From CAZPUS01 sp964589825 (lineage in GTDB: Bacteria > Fibrobacterota > Chitinivibrionia > Chitinivibrionales > WJKA01), in assembly GCA_964589825.1 (NCBI GenBank), contig CAZPUS010000016.1, forward strand, positions 1 through 60,036: 60,036 nucleotides of DNA, written 5' to 3'. Positions 9,072 to 17,347 of this stretch are shown piece after piece. The position numbers were made by a program, and so were the translations under genes. The notes below the pieces were generated by a model. The model was given only the letters and a program-made list of their open reading frames with translations. It had not been told where the DNA came from and did no database searches. Each line of letters begins with the position of its first letter. Positions within the stretch are counted from its first letter, which is position 1.

Positions 9072-10480
9072 TTTACCTGTGCAGTTTCTGATGTAGTGGA
9101 GTGTGATTGGGGCTCGATACGGTGTTCCTTGATTTTCCGCCACAGCGTCGATCGCGATATGCCTAATTTTTCGGCACTTTTTTTGTAATTGAAATCGAGA
9201 AGGCGCAGGGTTTTTTCGATGTGCGCCCGCTCTACTTCACGAAGCGAGGGGATGTCCGCTGTATCGGCCGGACGGGTGGGCGATTCGGGTGGTGCGATCT
9301 GAGCACGGCGGGTAAACATCACCTCGGGCAGGTCGTGTTCGGTAATTACCCCGTCTTCCGCAAGTACTCCGGCGTGTTCGATTATGTTTTCAAGCTCACG
9401 CACATTGCCGGGATAATCATAGTTTGCGAGTACCACTTCCGCCGGTTTCGAGATGCTGGTAATTTTTTTATCGTGTGTCTGATTAAATCGATGTACGAAA
9501 AAAGAGACGAGTTTCGGGATGGTTTCCTTGCGAAAACGCAGTGGCGGCATATGAAGATAAAAGATACAGATCCGATAGTAGAGATCTTCCCGAAACTCTC
9601 CTTTCTGTACCGCTTTGCCGATATCTTTATTGGTGGCGGCGATAATGCGTACATCGACGGTACGAAGTGCATTATCTCCCACTCTCCTGAACGAGCGTTC
9701 CTGCAAAAAACGAAGCAGTTTAACCTGTGCGGCAGCAGGCAGTTCACCCACTTCGTCGAGAAACAGGGTGCCGCCGTGTGCCTCTTCCACGAGGCCGGCT
9801 TTGTCTTTATCCGCGCCGGTGAAGGAGCCGCGTTTATGTCCGAACAGTTCGCTTTCGAACAGGTTGATCGGTATCGCTCCGCAGTTCATTGCGACGAATT
9901 TACCGTTGTCACGGCCGGAGAGACTATGAATTATCCGGGCAACGAATTCCTTTCCCGTGCCGCTTTCACCGCCGATCAGGATATTGGAAGTAGTGGGAGC
10001 GATTTTTGCGATCAGGTTGAGAATGCGCTCCATTGCGGCATTCCCCGACATAAGATCGGTAATGAGTCGGCGTCGCAGCTGAATGTTTTCGTGTTTTTCT
10101 TCGAGGCGGCGGGCGGCCTTTTCTATTATGGAGTGCAGATTGTCCGAATCGATCGGTTTGATCAGGTAAAACGATGCGCCGCTTTTGAGTGAATTTTTGG
10201 CCGTTTCGAGTAGATGAACCGGTGCGATGGTAATTATCTCAGCACTGGGAAGCCGCATGCGGGTGTAATTGACAAAGTTGAGTTCCTCTTCCGGTACGTC
10301 TTCGAGGTCCACGAAAACGAGATCGACATCTTTTTTATGTATTGCCGAGAACATGTCCCGGGTAGAGTCAACTTCCACCGGCTGGTATCTGCTGTCCTGC
10401 ATCGCATGACGTATTTTTTCCTTAAATTTGCCATCCGACGATGCAATCAATGCTATTTTTTTATGGATATCTTCTGCCAT
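9068..10480 (-). CDS. Sigma-54-dependent response regulator (NtrC family) with atypical receiver
   Basis: The 470-residue activator has a receiver domain (1-125), an AAA+ domain and a Fis-type helix-turn-helix (about 425-462, KSAEKLGISRSTLWRKI). The AAA+ part has Walker A GESGTGKE (171-178), a sigma-54 contact loop written GSFTGA (218-223) instead of GAFTGA, and Walker B GGTLFLDEVGEL. The receiver keeps the acceptor-type aspartate D58 and the lysine in LIKP. Its acidic pocket is reduced to SSD16, so it may not be phosphorylated normally. The protein should open sigma-54 promoters, but its targets are not evident. The gene is divergent from the AsmA-like gene (48 bp between starts) and overlaps the thioesterase by four bases. 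Confidence 0.9.
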   Translation of the reverse strand: MAEDIHKKIALIASSDGKFKEKIRHAMQDSRYQPVEVDSTRDMFSAIHKKDVDLVFVDLEDVPEEELNFVNYTRMRLPSAEIITIAPVHLLETAKNSLKSGASFYLIKPIDSDNLHSIIEKAARRLEEKHENIQLRRRLITDLMSGNAAMERILNLIAKIAPTTSNILIGGESGTGKEFVARIIHSLSGRDNGKFVAMNCGAIPINLFESELFGHKRGSFTGADKDKAGLVEEAHGGTLFLDEVGELPAAAQVKLLRFLQERSFRRVGDNALRTVDVRIIAATNKDIGKAVQKGEFREDLYYRICIFYLHMPPLRFRKETIPKLVSFFVHRFNQTHDKKITSISKPAEVVLANYDYPGNVRELENIIEHAGVLAEDGVITEHDLPEVMFTRRAQIAPPESPTRPADTADIPSLREVERAHIEKTLRLLDFNYKKSAEKLGISRSTLWRKIKEHRIEPQSHSTTSETAQVK

Positions 10481-10528
10481 GATACTGCGAAAGGTGATAC
10501 TGAATAAGAGTTATTAAAAAATTTCGTT

Positions 10529-11872
10529 ATGAATAAAGAAATTGTACAAAAAATACGTTTTTGGCTGCTGGTGGTTTTTGTCGTATGTATAGGTGCCGCA
10601 ACTGTCGTGGTAGTGCTATTGCCGCCATTTATTAAAAATACAATAGAGACGGCGGTTGAAGAAAGCGTGGATTGCAGATGTCGTGTCGGCAGGGTAAGAG
10701 TAATGCTTCCCAATCGCATCGGCTGCGATCGATTCCGTATCGATTCTCTGACCGTTTCCGGTTGTAGTGTCTCGGTTTCTTTGCCGCGGGTTGGTGTACG
10801 AATACGGCCGCTGGCGTTGTTTTCGGGGGGATTTTCCATACCGATGCCTTCGCTGCCGATTGATTCGGCTACGGCTGATACCGTTGATACCACTGATACC
10901 GGCCGTATGTTTTCGACAATGTACGCCCGTCGGATCTATCCATACTACGAACGTCTTCGTACCAGTCCGTTTACACGGATAGTACCCCGGGTTTCGTTAC
11001 ACAACGGACGTGTCGATGTGCAGTGCAGCACTGCAAAAGGAAACCTCGGCGTCGAAGAACTCGATGCAACACTTGCATTCGAAAAAAACGATGCCACCCG
11101 CCTTTCATTTCGATGCGGGACGCTGTCGGCGGATACGATGATGTTTGCGCGCAATGTCGGGATCGACGCGCACTTACATGACAGTACGCTTTATGTGGAT
11201 CGTATTGATGCTTCGCTGTGGGTTGCGACCATGCATGCCAAGGCGGCGATTCATATTCCTTCCGGTTCGATTTCCAATGCATTGCTGGAAGTGACGGGTA
11301 TCGATCTGAATAAAATGAGCGAACATCTCAGCGATAGCGGTCTTAAGGGTACGATCACCGGAACCGCGGCGTTGTCCTTTATACCGGCGGGAACGCTGTA
11401 CAATGTCGAATCCATTACGGGCAGCGGCAGCTTCGAGATAACCGATTGTACGCTTCGTGACAATCCGCTGCAGGAAAATATCCTGGTGGCGATTTTTATG
11501 AAGGAGATTCAGGTGCTTCGTTTCTCGCGCATAACAAGCGATATTACGGTAAAAGACTCCCGTGTATACAATACCAATACACATGGACGCGGGGATCCCC
11601 TCGAGTTCTACTCCCGCGGATGGGTCGGAACCGACATGCGTATGCATCAGAAGATGCAGGGGGCCGTTTCCAAGGATTTCGCCAAGGGTCTTCCACATAT
11701 GGTTCGTACCGCCCTTGACAAAAAAGATGATGGCACGCGGCAGTTCGAATGTACGATATCAGGGACATTGCAGAAGCCTTCGGTGAAATTCGATCGACGT
11801 CATTATTCGCGTGCGATAGGGAGTGCGATGCAGGGCATAAAAAAGGGACTCAAGGACTTGTTCGGCAAATAA
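10529..11872 (+). CDS. AsmA-like membrane-anchored protein
   Basis: The 447-residue protein has one N-terminal membrane segment (about residues 10-35, ending LLPPFI), then a long beta-rich periplasmic part. The C-terminal region contains ITSDITVKDSRVYN and TISGTLQKPSVKFD, of the kind seen in AsmA/TamB-type proteins. Relatives are thought to carry phospholipids between membranes. It stands divergent from the sigma-54 regulator and convergent with polB, so it is probably transcribed alone. There is no strong ribosome binding site before the ATG. Family assignment rests on architecture and short motifs only. Confidence 0.65.
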   Translation: MNKEIVQKIRFWLLVVFVVCIGAATVVVVLLPPFIKNTIETAVEESVDCRCRVGRVRVMLPNRIGCDRFRIDSLTVSGCSVSVSLPRVGVRIRPLALFSGGFSIPMPSLPIDSATADTVDTTDTGRMFSTMYARRIYPYYERLRTSPFTRIVPRVSLHNGRVDVQCSTAKGNLGVEELDATLAFEKNDATRLSFRCGTLSADTMMFARNVGIDAHLHDSTLYVDRIDASLWVATMHAKAAIHIPSGSISNALLEVTGIDLNKMSEHLSDSGLKGTITGTAALSFIPAGTLYNVESITGSGSFEITDCTLRDNPLQENILVAIFMKEIQVLRFSRITSDITVKDSRVYNTNTHGRGDPLEFYSRGWVGTDMRMHQKMQGAVSKDFAKGLPHMVRTALDKKDDGTRQFECTISGTLQKPSVKFDRRHYSRAIGSAMQGIKKGLKDLFGK

Positions 11873-11892
11873 AAGCGCTCAGGTCAGGTTCT

Positions 11893-12052
11893 ACTTCACC
11901 CGCAGAGTTTGTGTGCGAACGCTGCTGCAATCCTTACTGCGCGTGCGTTACCGGAAGTAATGACCCATCCGGAAAGATTGTCCCGTTTTTCGGGGACGCC
12001 ATGAGAGTATGGCTTACCGCTTCTTTCATCAAAACAATCGTCCGGATCAGGT
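11893..12052 (-). repeat. MITE-like palindromic element, copy B (degenerate)
   Basis: The right end, CGTCCGGATCAGGT (12039-12052), matches the family terminal repeat in part. The adjoining TTTCATCAAAACAATCG and the opposite-arm block GTTTGTGTGCGAACGCTGCTGC (about 11906-11927, split here only by family comparison) are typical. The left terminal repeat is badly decayed, so the left boundary is approximate. Orientation is opposite to copy A. It fills the space between the convergent AsmA-like and polB genes. Confidence 0.7.
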
Positions 12053-12068
12053 AAAAAGGCTCCCGTAT

Positions 12069-14405
12069 TCAGTCGAACAGGTTGGTCTGTCCCGACACGA
12101 TGGCATCAAAATCCTTCCCGATAAAGGGGAGCACCGCATCTGCCACCGGTTTGATCTGGCAGTCGATATAGTGACGGTAATCGAGCCGTGCCGTATGGTG
12201 CTGCACCGGTTGCGGGCCTTCCACGGTTATGTAATAGGCGATACTCGGGGGCGGGTTGTCAAGCTGTGCGGCGGCCTGGACATGATGAGGCGGTGAGGGT
12301 CCGTATTCACGGACAGGCTTGTGCAGTCGTTTTCGGTAAACGAGCGCCTCGTCAGCCTCACCGCTCCATATACGGCGTACAGTCTCTCTGACACACGCTT
12401 CGACATTTTCGTTATTGAAAATCCGTGAAAAAAGCTCGTGCTGAAAATCACGGGCGGCGGGCGTCCAGTCGGTGCGCGCCGACTCAAGCCCCTTGAACAC
12501 AAGCCGTTCTTCCTTCCCGTCGCTGACCGTACCGCAGTAGCGTTTTTTGCTGCCTTTGTGCCCGCCGCGGATACCGGGAACGAAAAACCTCCTGAAATGG
12601 CATTCGAATTCAAGCTCGAGTACGGATTCCACACCAAAATGTTGTCTGCAATGAACGGCAAGCCATTGTGTCACCTCGGCGGCAATACGTTTTCCGGTCT
12701 GTGCTGCATCCTGATCGCGGCCTTGTCCCATGCATAAGAAAAGTGAGTCGGTATCACCGTAAATTACAGGCAGATGGTACTGCTGGGTGATGTGTTCTGC
12801 GCAGGTGGTAAGTATATACTTGCCGGTGCGGGTGATCGTTGCGGCGATATGCGGATTAAAAAAACGGCAGTGTCGGGTACCGAGTACACCGTAGAAGCTG
12901 TTCATGAGGATCTTGATCGCAGTTGACAAAGGGATGTTTTGCTCTCTTTTGGCAGCGGTTCGCGTATCTAGCAGCTTTTGAAGAAGCCGGGGCAGCAGCG
13001 CACTGCTGCGGCTGAAATGCGTCCCGGCGGGGGTGGTTATTACAGGCTCCTTTTTTTGAACATATCCCAGTGGGTCGATGCTGAAGGTAATCATGCAGGT
13101 AGGATAGAGGCTTTTGAAGTCAAGAAGCACCACGTTTTCGTAAAAGCCGGGTTCGGTATCCATGACGAATCCGCCGGGCAGTGAAAAAGAAGGGGAGGGG
13201 ACGTCCGCCTTGTCGGGAGCGATATACCCGGAGCGATGCAGCCGGGGCAGGTAGAGAAAGTCGAATGCCGCGATGCTCTTGCCGGGACGATCGAGCCGGT
13301 TTCCCGCGCTTTTTGTTTTTTCGATCGCAGTGCGCAGGACATCGCTCGTTTCGATAATTTGCCTGCACCGTATCGTCTTGTACAAAGGGGTGCTCGTTGC
13401 GCTGTCACGTGCACCGGTGTCGGCGGTGAAAGACTCTTTTTTTCCGTTATCGCTGCGAGGGTGGGCCGAACCAAGTACGTGTTGTGCGACAAATTCCAAA
13501 TCATAGTGTGAAAAAGGTGCGTAATAGAAATGTATCAGATGCGCACCGTCGAGGATGATACGTCCCGGAAGGCAAAGGCGATTATGCCGCATCTGTTGCC
13601 GTATTTCGTCGCGATAGCCACTCAGCCTGTCCCGTCCCGGCTCAAACGGTATGCCGAGGGCGCGGCATCGACGGGCTATTGTGATAAGTGACGCGTGGGT
13701 ATCCTGCCAGCCGAGAAGTATATCGGGATCGGTTTTATCGATAGTGGCAAGGAATTTACGCAGCAGCGAAGCTTCGTCTTTGCAGCCGCAGGTTGCGGGA
13801 TCCGTCTCTGCATTGGTAGAAAAGAGGCACCGGGTGCCGTTGACGTCACAGGCAATGCGACAAAGCCTTTCCCGGGGGCTCCATTCAGGTGTAAAGCATA
13901 AAACACGCAAAGCAGGGGTTACGGTGCTGCTGCGTATTGAGGATGCCCTGATGCGAAGCAGTGGGCTTCGGCTGACGATTGTACCCCGTACGCTGAATCC
14001 GCCCCGGATAAATCGCTCCATAAGGTGGCGTTGTACCGGATCGACATCGGATTCAAAAGTAGTGATCCCCTGTGAACGAAGTTGATCCCGACATCGTCGA
14101 AATGAAGAAAAGGTGCGAAAGTAGCAGCAGTCAAGCGGGACGTCTTGCAGTGAGCAAAGCGGATGCGACACACGTCTGCTGCACGGTGCGGTCAGTCTGG
14201 TCTCGGTAGTGCGGGGAACGAAAAAGAGAGGTTCAACCCCCGGAATATCGATATGCAGCGGATGGCCGGTCTCTGCACAATGGGCAAACAGCGTTATGCA
14301 GAAGCCGTCGCCCGCGTCCTTTCCGTGGCTTGTCAGTACAAAGGCGTCATCGATAGTGACATCGACGTTGCCCGGGTTCCTGGGGCTGGCATCGGTATCA
14401 CTCAT
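12069..14405 (-). CDS. polB: Family B DNA polymerase (Pol II type) with degraded exonuclease site
   Basis: The 778-residue protein is close to E. coli Pol II in length and collinear with it. Polymerase motifs are intact: motif A DFKSLYP (from D429), motif B KILMNSFYG (about 495-503) and motif C YGDTDS (about 547-552). The C-terminal GSKKRYCG and FKGLESARTDWTP regions are also conserved. The proofreading motifs are not. Exo I reads T172-P-E174 where Pol II has DIE. Exo II reads GWQDTHASL, with S239 where the catalytic aspartate should be. Exo III reads YKTIRC, with R346 for aspartate. The enzyme should polymerise but probably cannot proofread. Pol II-type enzymes act in damage tolerance and replication restart. 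The start overlaps the end of hisA by eight bases. Confidence 0.93.
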   Translation of the reverse strand: MSDTDASPRNPGNVDVTIDDAFVLTSHGKDAGDGFCITLFAHCAETGHPLHIDIPGVEPLFFVPRTTETRLTAPCSRRVSHPLCSLQDVPLDCCYFRTFSSFRRCRDQLRSQGITTFESDVDPVQRHLMERFIRGGFSVRGTIVSRSPLLRIRASSIRSSTVTPALRVLCFTPEWSPRERLCRIACDVNGTRCLFSTNAETDPATCGCKDEASLLRKFLATIDKTDPDILLGWQDTHASLITIARRCRALGIPFEPGRDRLSGYRDEIRQQMRHNRLCLPGRIILDGAHLIHFYYAPFSHYDLEFVAQHVLGSAHPRSDNGKKESFTADTGARDSATSTPLYKTIRCRQIIETSDVLRTAIEKTKSAGNRLDRPGKSIAAFDFLYLPRLHRSGYIAPDKADVPSPSFSLPGGFVMDTEPGFYENVVLLDFKSLYPTCMITFSIDPLGYVQKKEPVITTPAGTHFSRSSALLPRLLQKLLDTRTAAKREQNIPLSTAIKILMNSFYGVLGTRHCRFFNPHIAATITRTGKYILTTCAEHITQQYHLPVIYGDTDSLFLCMGQGRDQDAAQTGKRIAAEVTQWLAVHCRQHFGVESVLELEFECHFRRFFVPGIRGGHKGSKKRYCGTVSDGKEERLVFKGLESARTDWTPAARDFQHELFSRIFNNENVEACVRETVRRIWSGEADEALVYRKRLHKPVREYGPSPPHHVQAAAQLDNPPPSIAYYITVEGPQPVQHHTARLDYRHYIDCQIKPVADAVLPFIGKDFDAIVSGQTNLFD

Positions 14406-15210
14406 TTGGCCGGGAGTGTGTGGAAAAATGAGGTGCGGATAACGGATACGAAAGAGTATTCTGCCATGCTACTATGGCGTCATACGATAACGGTCCGCCA
14501 AAGAGATCGAGGGCGCTTCCTACGGTCGCATCGACCCGGTCGTTACCCTCATGTCGAATTTGTTCAAGCTGCTCGATACTGCGGATGCCCCCTGCATAGG
14601 TGACGGGTATGGGTGATTCTGTGCCAAGCAGTCTGACCAGTTCTATATCGATACCTTGTTGTCTGCCTTCGTAGTCTATTGCATGAACCAGAAATTCATC
14701 ACAAAACTGTGCCAACGTGGTAAACAGTTCACGGTTAAGGCGGGCAGAGGTTATGTGCTGCCATCTTTTTGCCGCGATATAATAGTGTCCGCTCATTCGG
14801 GTACAGCTCAAATCTATTACCAGCCTTTTTTTGCCAACCGCTGTGGTCATCGCTTTACAGCGGTCGAGGCTCAGTTCGCTTTCTTCAAACATCCAGGAGG
14901 TAACAATAACATGGGACGCGCCCGCATCGATATAGTCACCCGCATTGTCGGGAGTGATACCGCCGCCGGCGTGCATACCCCCGGGAAAGGTGCGAAGCGC
15001 CGTCATCGCAGCCTCGCGGTTTCCTTTTCCCAGCATTATTACGTGTCCCCCGTATAAACCATCGTTTTTATACCGTCGGGCAAAAAAGGCGGGGCTTCGT
15101 TCGCAGGAGTAATTGGTACGAAGCCCTTGCGGTGCATCATCCCGCAGCGAGCTGCCCACTATCTGCTTCACTTTTCCCTCATGGATGTCGATACAGGGTC
15201 TGAATCGCAT
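14398..15210 (-). CDS. hisA: HisA, eukaryotic (HIS6)-type ProFAR isomerase
   Basis: The roughly 270-residue protein begins MRFRPCIDIHEGKVKQIVGS, the signature of the plant and fungal HIS6 type of 5-ProFAR isomerase. This type is clearly different from the common bacterial HisA. It catalyses the Amadori rearrangement in histidine synthesis (ProFAR to PRFAR). Later motifs include GGHVIMLGKGN, AGGGIT, VIVTSWMFE, LVIDLSC and TYAGGIRS. I chose the ATG at 15210, where conserved sequence begins; the frame stays open 38 codons upstream but that part shows no similarity. Ribosome binding is weak. It overlaps polB, and no other histidine gene is in the window. Confidence 0.88.
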   Translation of the reverse strand: MRFRPCIDIHEGKVKQIVGSSLRDDAPQGLRTNYSCERSPAFFARRYKNDGLYGGHVIMLGKGNREAAMTALRTFPGGMHAGGGITPDNAGDYIDAGASHVIVTSWMFEESELSLDRCKAMTTAVGKKRLVIDLSCTRMSGHYYIAAKRWQHITSARLNRELFTTLAQFCDEFLVHAIDYEGRQQGIDIELVRLLGTESPIPVTYAGGIRSIEQLEQIRHEGNDRVDATVGSALDLFGGPLSYDAIVAWQNTLSYPLSAPHFSTHSRPNE

Positions 15211-15427
15211 ATCATGAACTATTTTTATGGGTGAACAAAAATGCTGAGTGAAAAATACAACATATACGAGAGCGATTTCGTTTCGGCATGCTTTTTGACT
15301 GCTCAGATACTGCGCAGCCGTCATTGTGGTCTTTGCTGTGGACAGAAGTGTGATGATCGTATATGTGGCGTGAATGTGTAACCCCGCGTGCGATGGAGCG
15401 CACCATCACTGCACAGGAGTGTGTCGT

Positions 15428-17197
15428 ATGGATATCTATGTGACCGCGGTTATGGTCGCGATCATGACGCTTTTTCTCGTGCATGAGGTCATGCGACCTT
15501 CATTTGTGTTGTTTGCGACCCTTCTGGCGCTACACATATTCGGCGTATTGAGCCTCGAGCAAACGTTTGCCGGTTTTTCGAACCACGGGATGCTTACGGT
15601 CGGTGTTCTGTTTGTGGTGGCGGGTGCGCTGCAAAGCTCCTCAGCATTTGTCGGCGTTGTTGAGTGGGTGCTGGGACACGGAACCGGGATACTGCGTTAT
15701 TTTCGTCTCATGATACCGGTCACTTTTTTTTCCGCCTTTCTCAACAATACGCCGGTGGTCGCATCGCTTATTCCTATTATCCGCAAGTGGGCCCGAAAAC
15801 ACGACCTGCCTGCGTCAAAATATCTGCTTCCGCTCTCATATGCCTCAATACTCGGAGGGATGTGTACGTTAATAGGCACATCGACAAATCTTGTGGTACA
15901 TGGAATGTTGCTGGAGCACGGCATGAGGGGCTTTTCGTTTTTTGAACTCGGCAGCGTGGGGCTTCCTGCCGCACTGGCAGGTATACTCTATTTTTCACTG
16001 GTGGGGCATCGTTTTCTGCCGGATCGAAAAGATTTTGGTGCGCGGTTTCGTGAGCATGCACGAGAATTCGTGGTCGAAATGAAGGTGACGCCAGAATTTC
16101 CTTATATCGGGGAAACGATCGAAAAAGCACAGCTTCGTCACCTCAAAGGGCTTTATCTGTTTCAGATTCTTCGCGGCGACCGGGAGATTGCACCGGTATC
16201 TCATAATGAACGAATATTCCAAAGCGATCGTCTTTTTTTTACCGGACTTCCGGAAACGATTTACGAATTGCAGAAATACCCGGGGCTTACCGTAATACAC
16301 GATGCGGCCATCGATTTCAACAATCTCGATTCGGATAAGATAAAGACATTCGAAGCCGTGGTCTCCAACACCTCGCCACTGGTGGGAAAAACGGTGCGGG
16401 AGAGTAACTTCAGACAAAAATACGGCGCAGTTATTCTGGGCATTCACCGGGGGGGGAAACGAATTAACAGGAAAGTGGGGGACATAGTACTGCAACCGAA
16501 CGACACGCTTTTTATACTTGCACGAAAAAATTTCAACTCCCGCTGGTATCATGCGCCCGATTTTTCCCTGGTGAGCAAAAGCGTCGATGAATTTTCGCGT
16601 ACCAGGAAAAAAGGTGGCGTGGCACTGTTGCTGCTTGGAGGCATGATCGCATCGGTAGTGAGCGGTATTGTCGACTCGATGCTTATTGCTGCATCGATTG
16701 CCGCCTGTGGCATGATTGCGGCTCGAATCGTGACGTTTCAGGATGCGAAGCGGTTTATAGATTTCGATGTACTGCTGGCAATCGCTTCCGCACTCGGTGT
16801 GGGCAAAGCGGTCTACATATCCGGCCTTGCGGATCAGCTTGCGCATTATATACTTGCATTTATGCAGGGTTTTGGCGGTCTCGGTATTCTGATCGCGCTT
16901 TTCGTACTTACGAGTCTTTACACGCATTTGGTCACCAATACGGCGGCAGCCGCCATTATGTTTCCCATCGCGATTTCGATCGCGGGCAAATACGGGGTTG
17001 ATCCACGAGGCATGGTTATCGTGATTACGCTCGCCGCGTCAGCCTGTTTTGCAACGCCGCTGGGATATCAGACAAATCTCATGGTTTACAATCCCGGTGG
17101 GTACAGGTTCATCGATTACATGAAAAACGGGATTGTCGTCAATGCATTGGTGGGGCTGGTAGTGGTATCCATTATGTATCTTTTCTACTTTACATAA
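15428..17197 (+). CDS. SLC13/DASS-type anion transporter with RCK-C (TrkA-C) domains
   Basis: The 589-residue membrane protein has the divalent anion:sodium symporter plan. An N-terminal membrane half contains AFLNNTPVVASLIPII and GTSTNLVVHG, a cytoplasmic insert follows, and a C-terminal membrane half contains THLVTNTAAAAIMFPI and TPLGYQTNLMVYNPGGY. Both halves carry the paired NTP/TN substrate loops. The insert (about residues 215-400) looks like two TrkA-C/RCK-C ligand-binding domains, as in many bacterial members. Likely substrates are sulfate, dicarboxylates or similar anions. The ATG at 15428 is chosen because CAGGAG precedes it; the frame is open earlier without a ribosome binding site. 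SulP follows 150 bp downstream, so the two may be co-regulated. Confidence 0.88.
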   Translation: MDIYVTAVMVAIMTLFLVHEVMRPSFVLFATLLALHIFGVLSLEQTFAGFSNHGMLTVGVLFVVAGALQSSSAFVGVVEWVLGHGTGILRYFRLMIPVTFFSAFLNNTPVVASLIPIIRKWARKHDLPASKYLLPLSYASILGGMCTLIGTSTNLVVHGMLLEHGMRGFSFFELGSVGLPAALAGILYFSLVGHRFLPDRKDFGARFREHAREFVVEMKVTPEFPYIGETIEKAQLRHLKGLYLFQILRGDREIAPVSHNERIFQSDRLFFTGLPETIYELQKYPGLTVIHDAAIDFNNLDSDKIKTFEAVVSNTSPLVGKTVRESNFRQKYGAVILGIHRGGKRINRKVGDIVLQPNDTLFILARKNFNSRWYHAPDFSLVSKSVDEFSRTRKKGGVALLLLGGMIASVVSGIVDSMLIAASIAACGMIAARIVTFQDAKRFIDFDVLLAIASALGVGKAVYISGLADQLAHYILAFMQGFGGLGILIALFVLTSLYTHLVTNTAAAAIMFPIAISIAGKYGVDPRGMVIVITLAASACFATPLGYQTNLMVYNPGGYRFIDYMKNGIVVNALVGLVVVSIMYLFYFT

Positions 17198-17347
17198 CGA
17201 ATTGTGCCGCAGCGGAATATGAGCCTCTCAATCATTTGTTCGGCCCGGGCAGAAGGGGTGTGCGGGACAATGCATATGGCTCTCCTTACATATGCGTGTC
17301 GATACCTGTGGCGGACTACATAGCATCTGCGTTATGGGAATTATGGT

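Noticed and set aside
9221..10192. A 323-codon open frame antisense to the sigma-54 activator
   Set aside because: The sense strand encodes a fully recognisable AAA+ regulator; the antisense translation looks like nothing known.
15995..16927. A 310-codon open frame antisense to the SLC13 gene
   Set aside because: It lies fully opposite a clear membrane-protein gene, and its translation is rich in His, Arg, Cys and Lys with no fold-like pattern.
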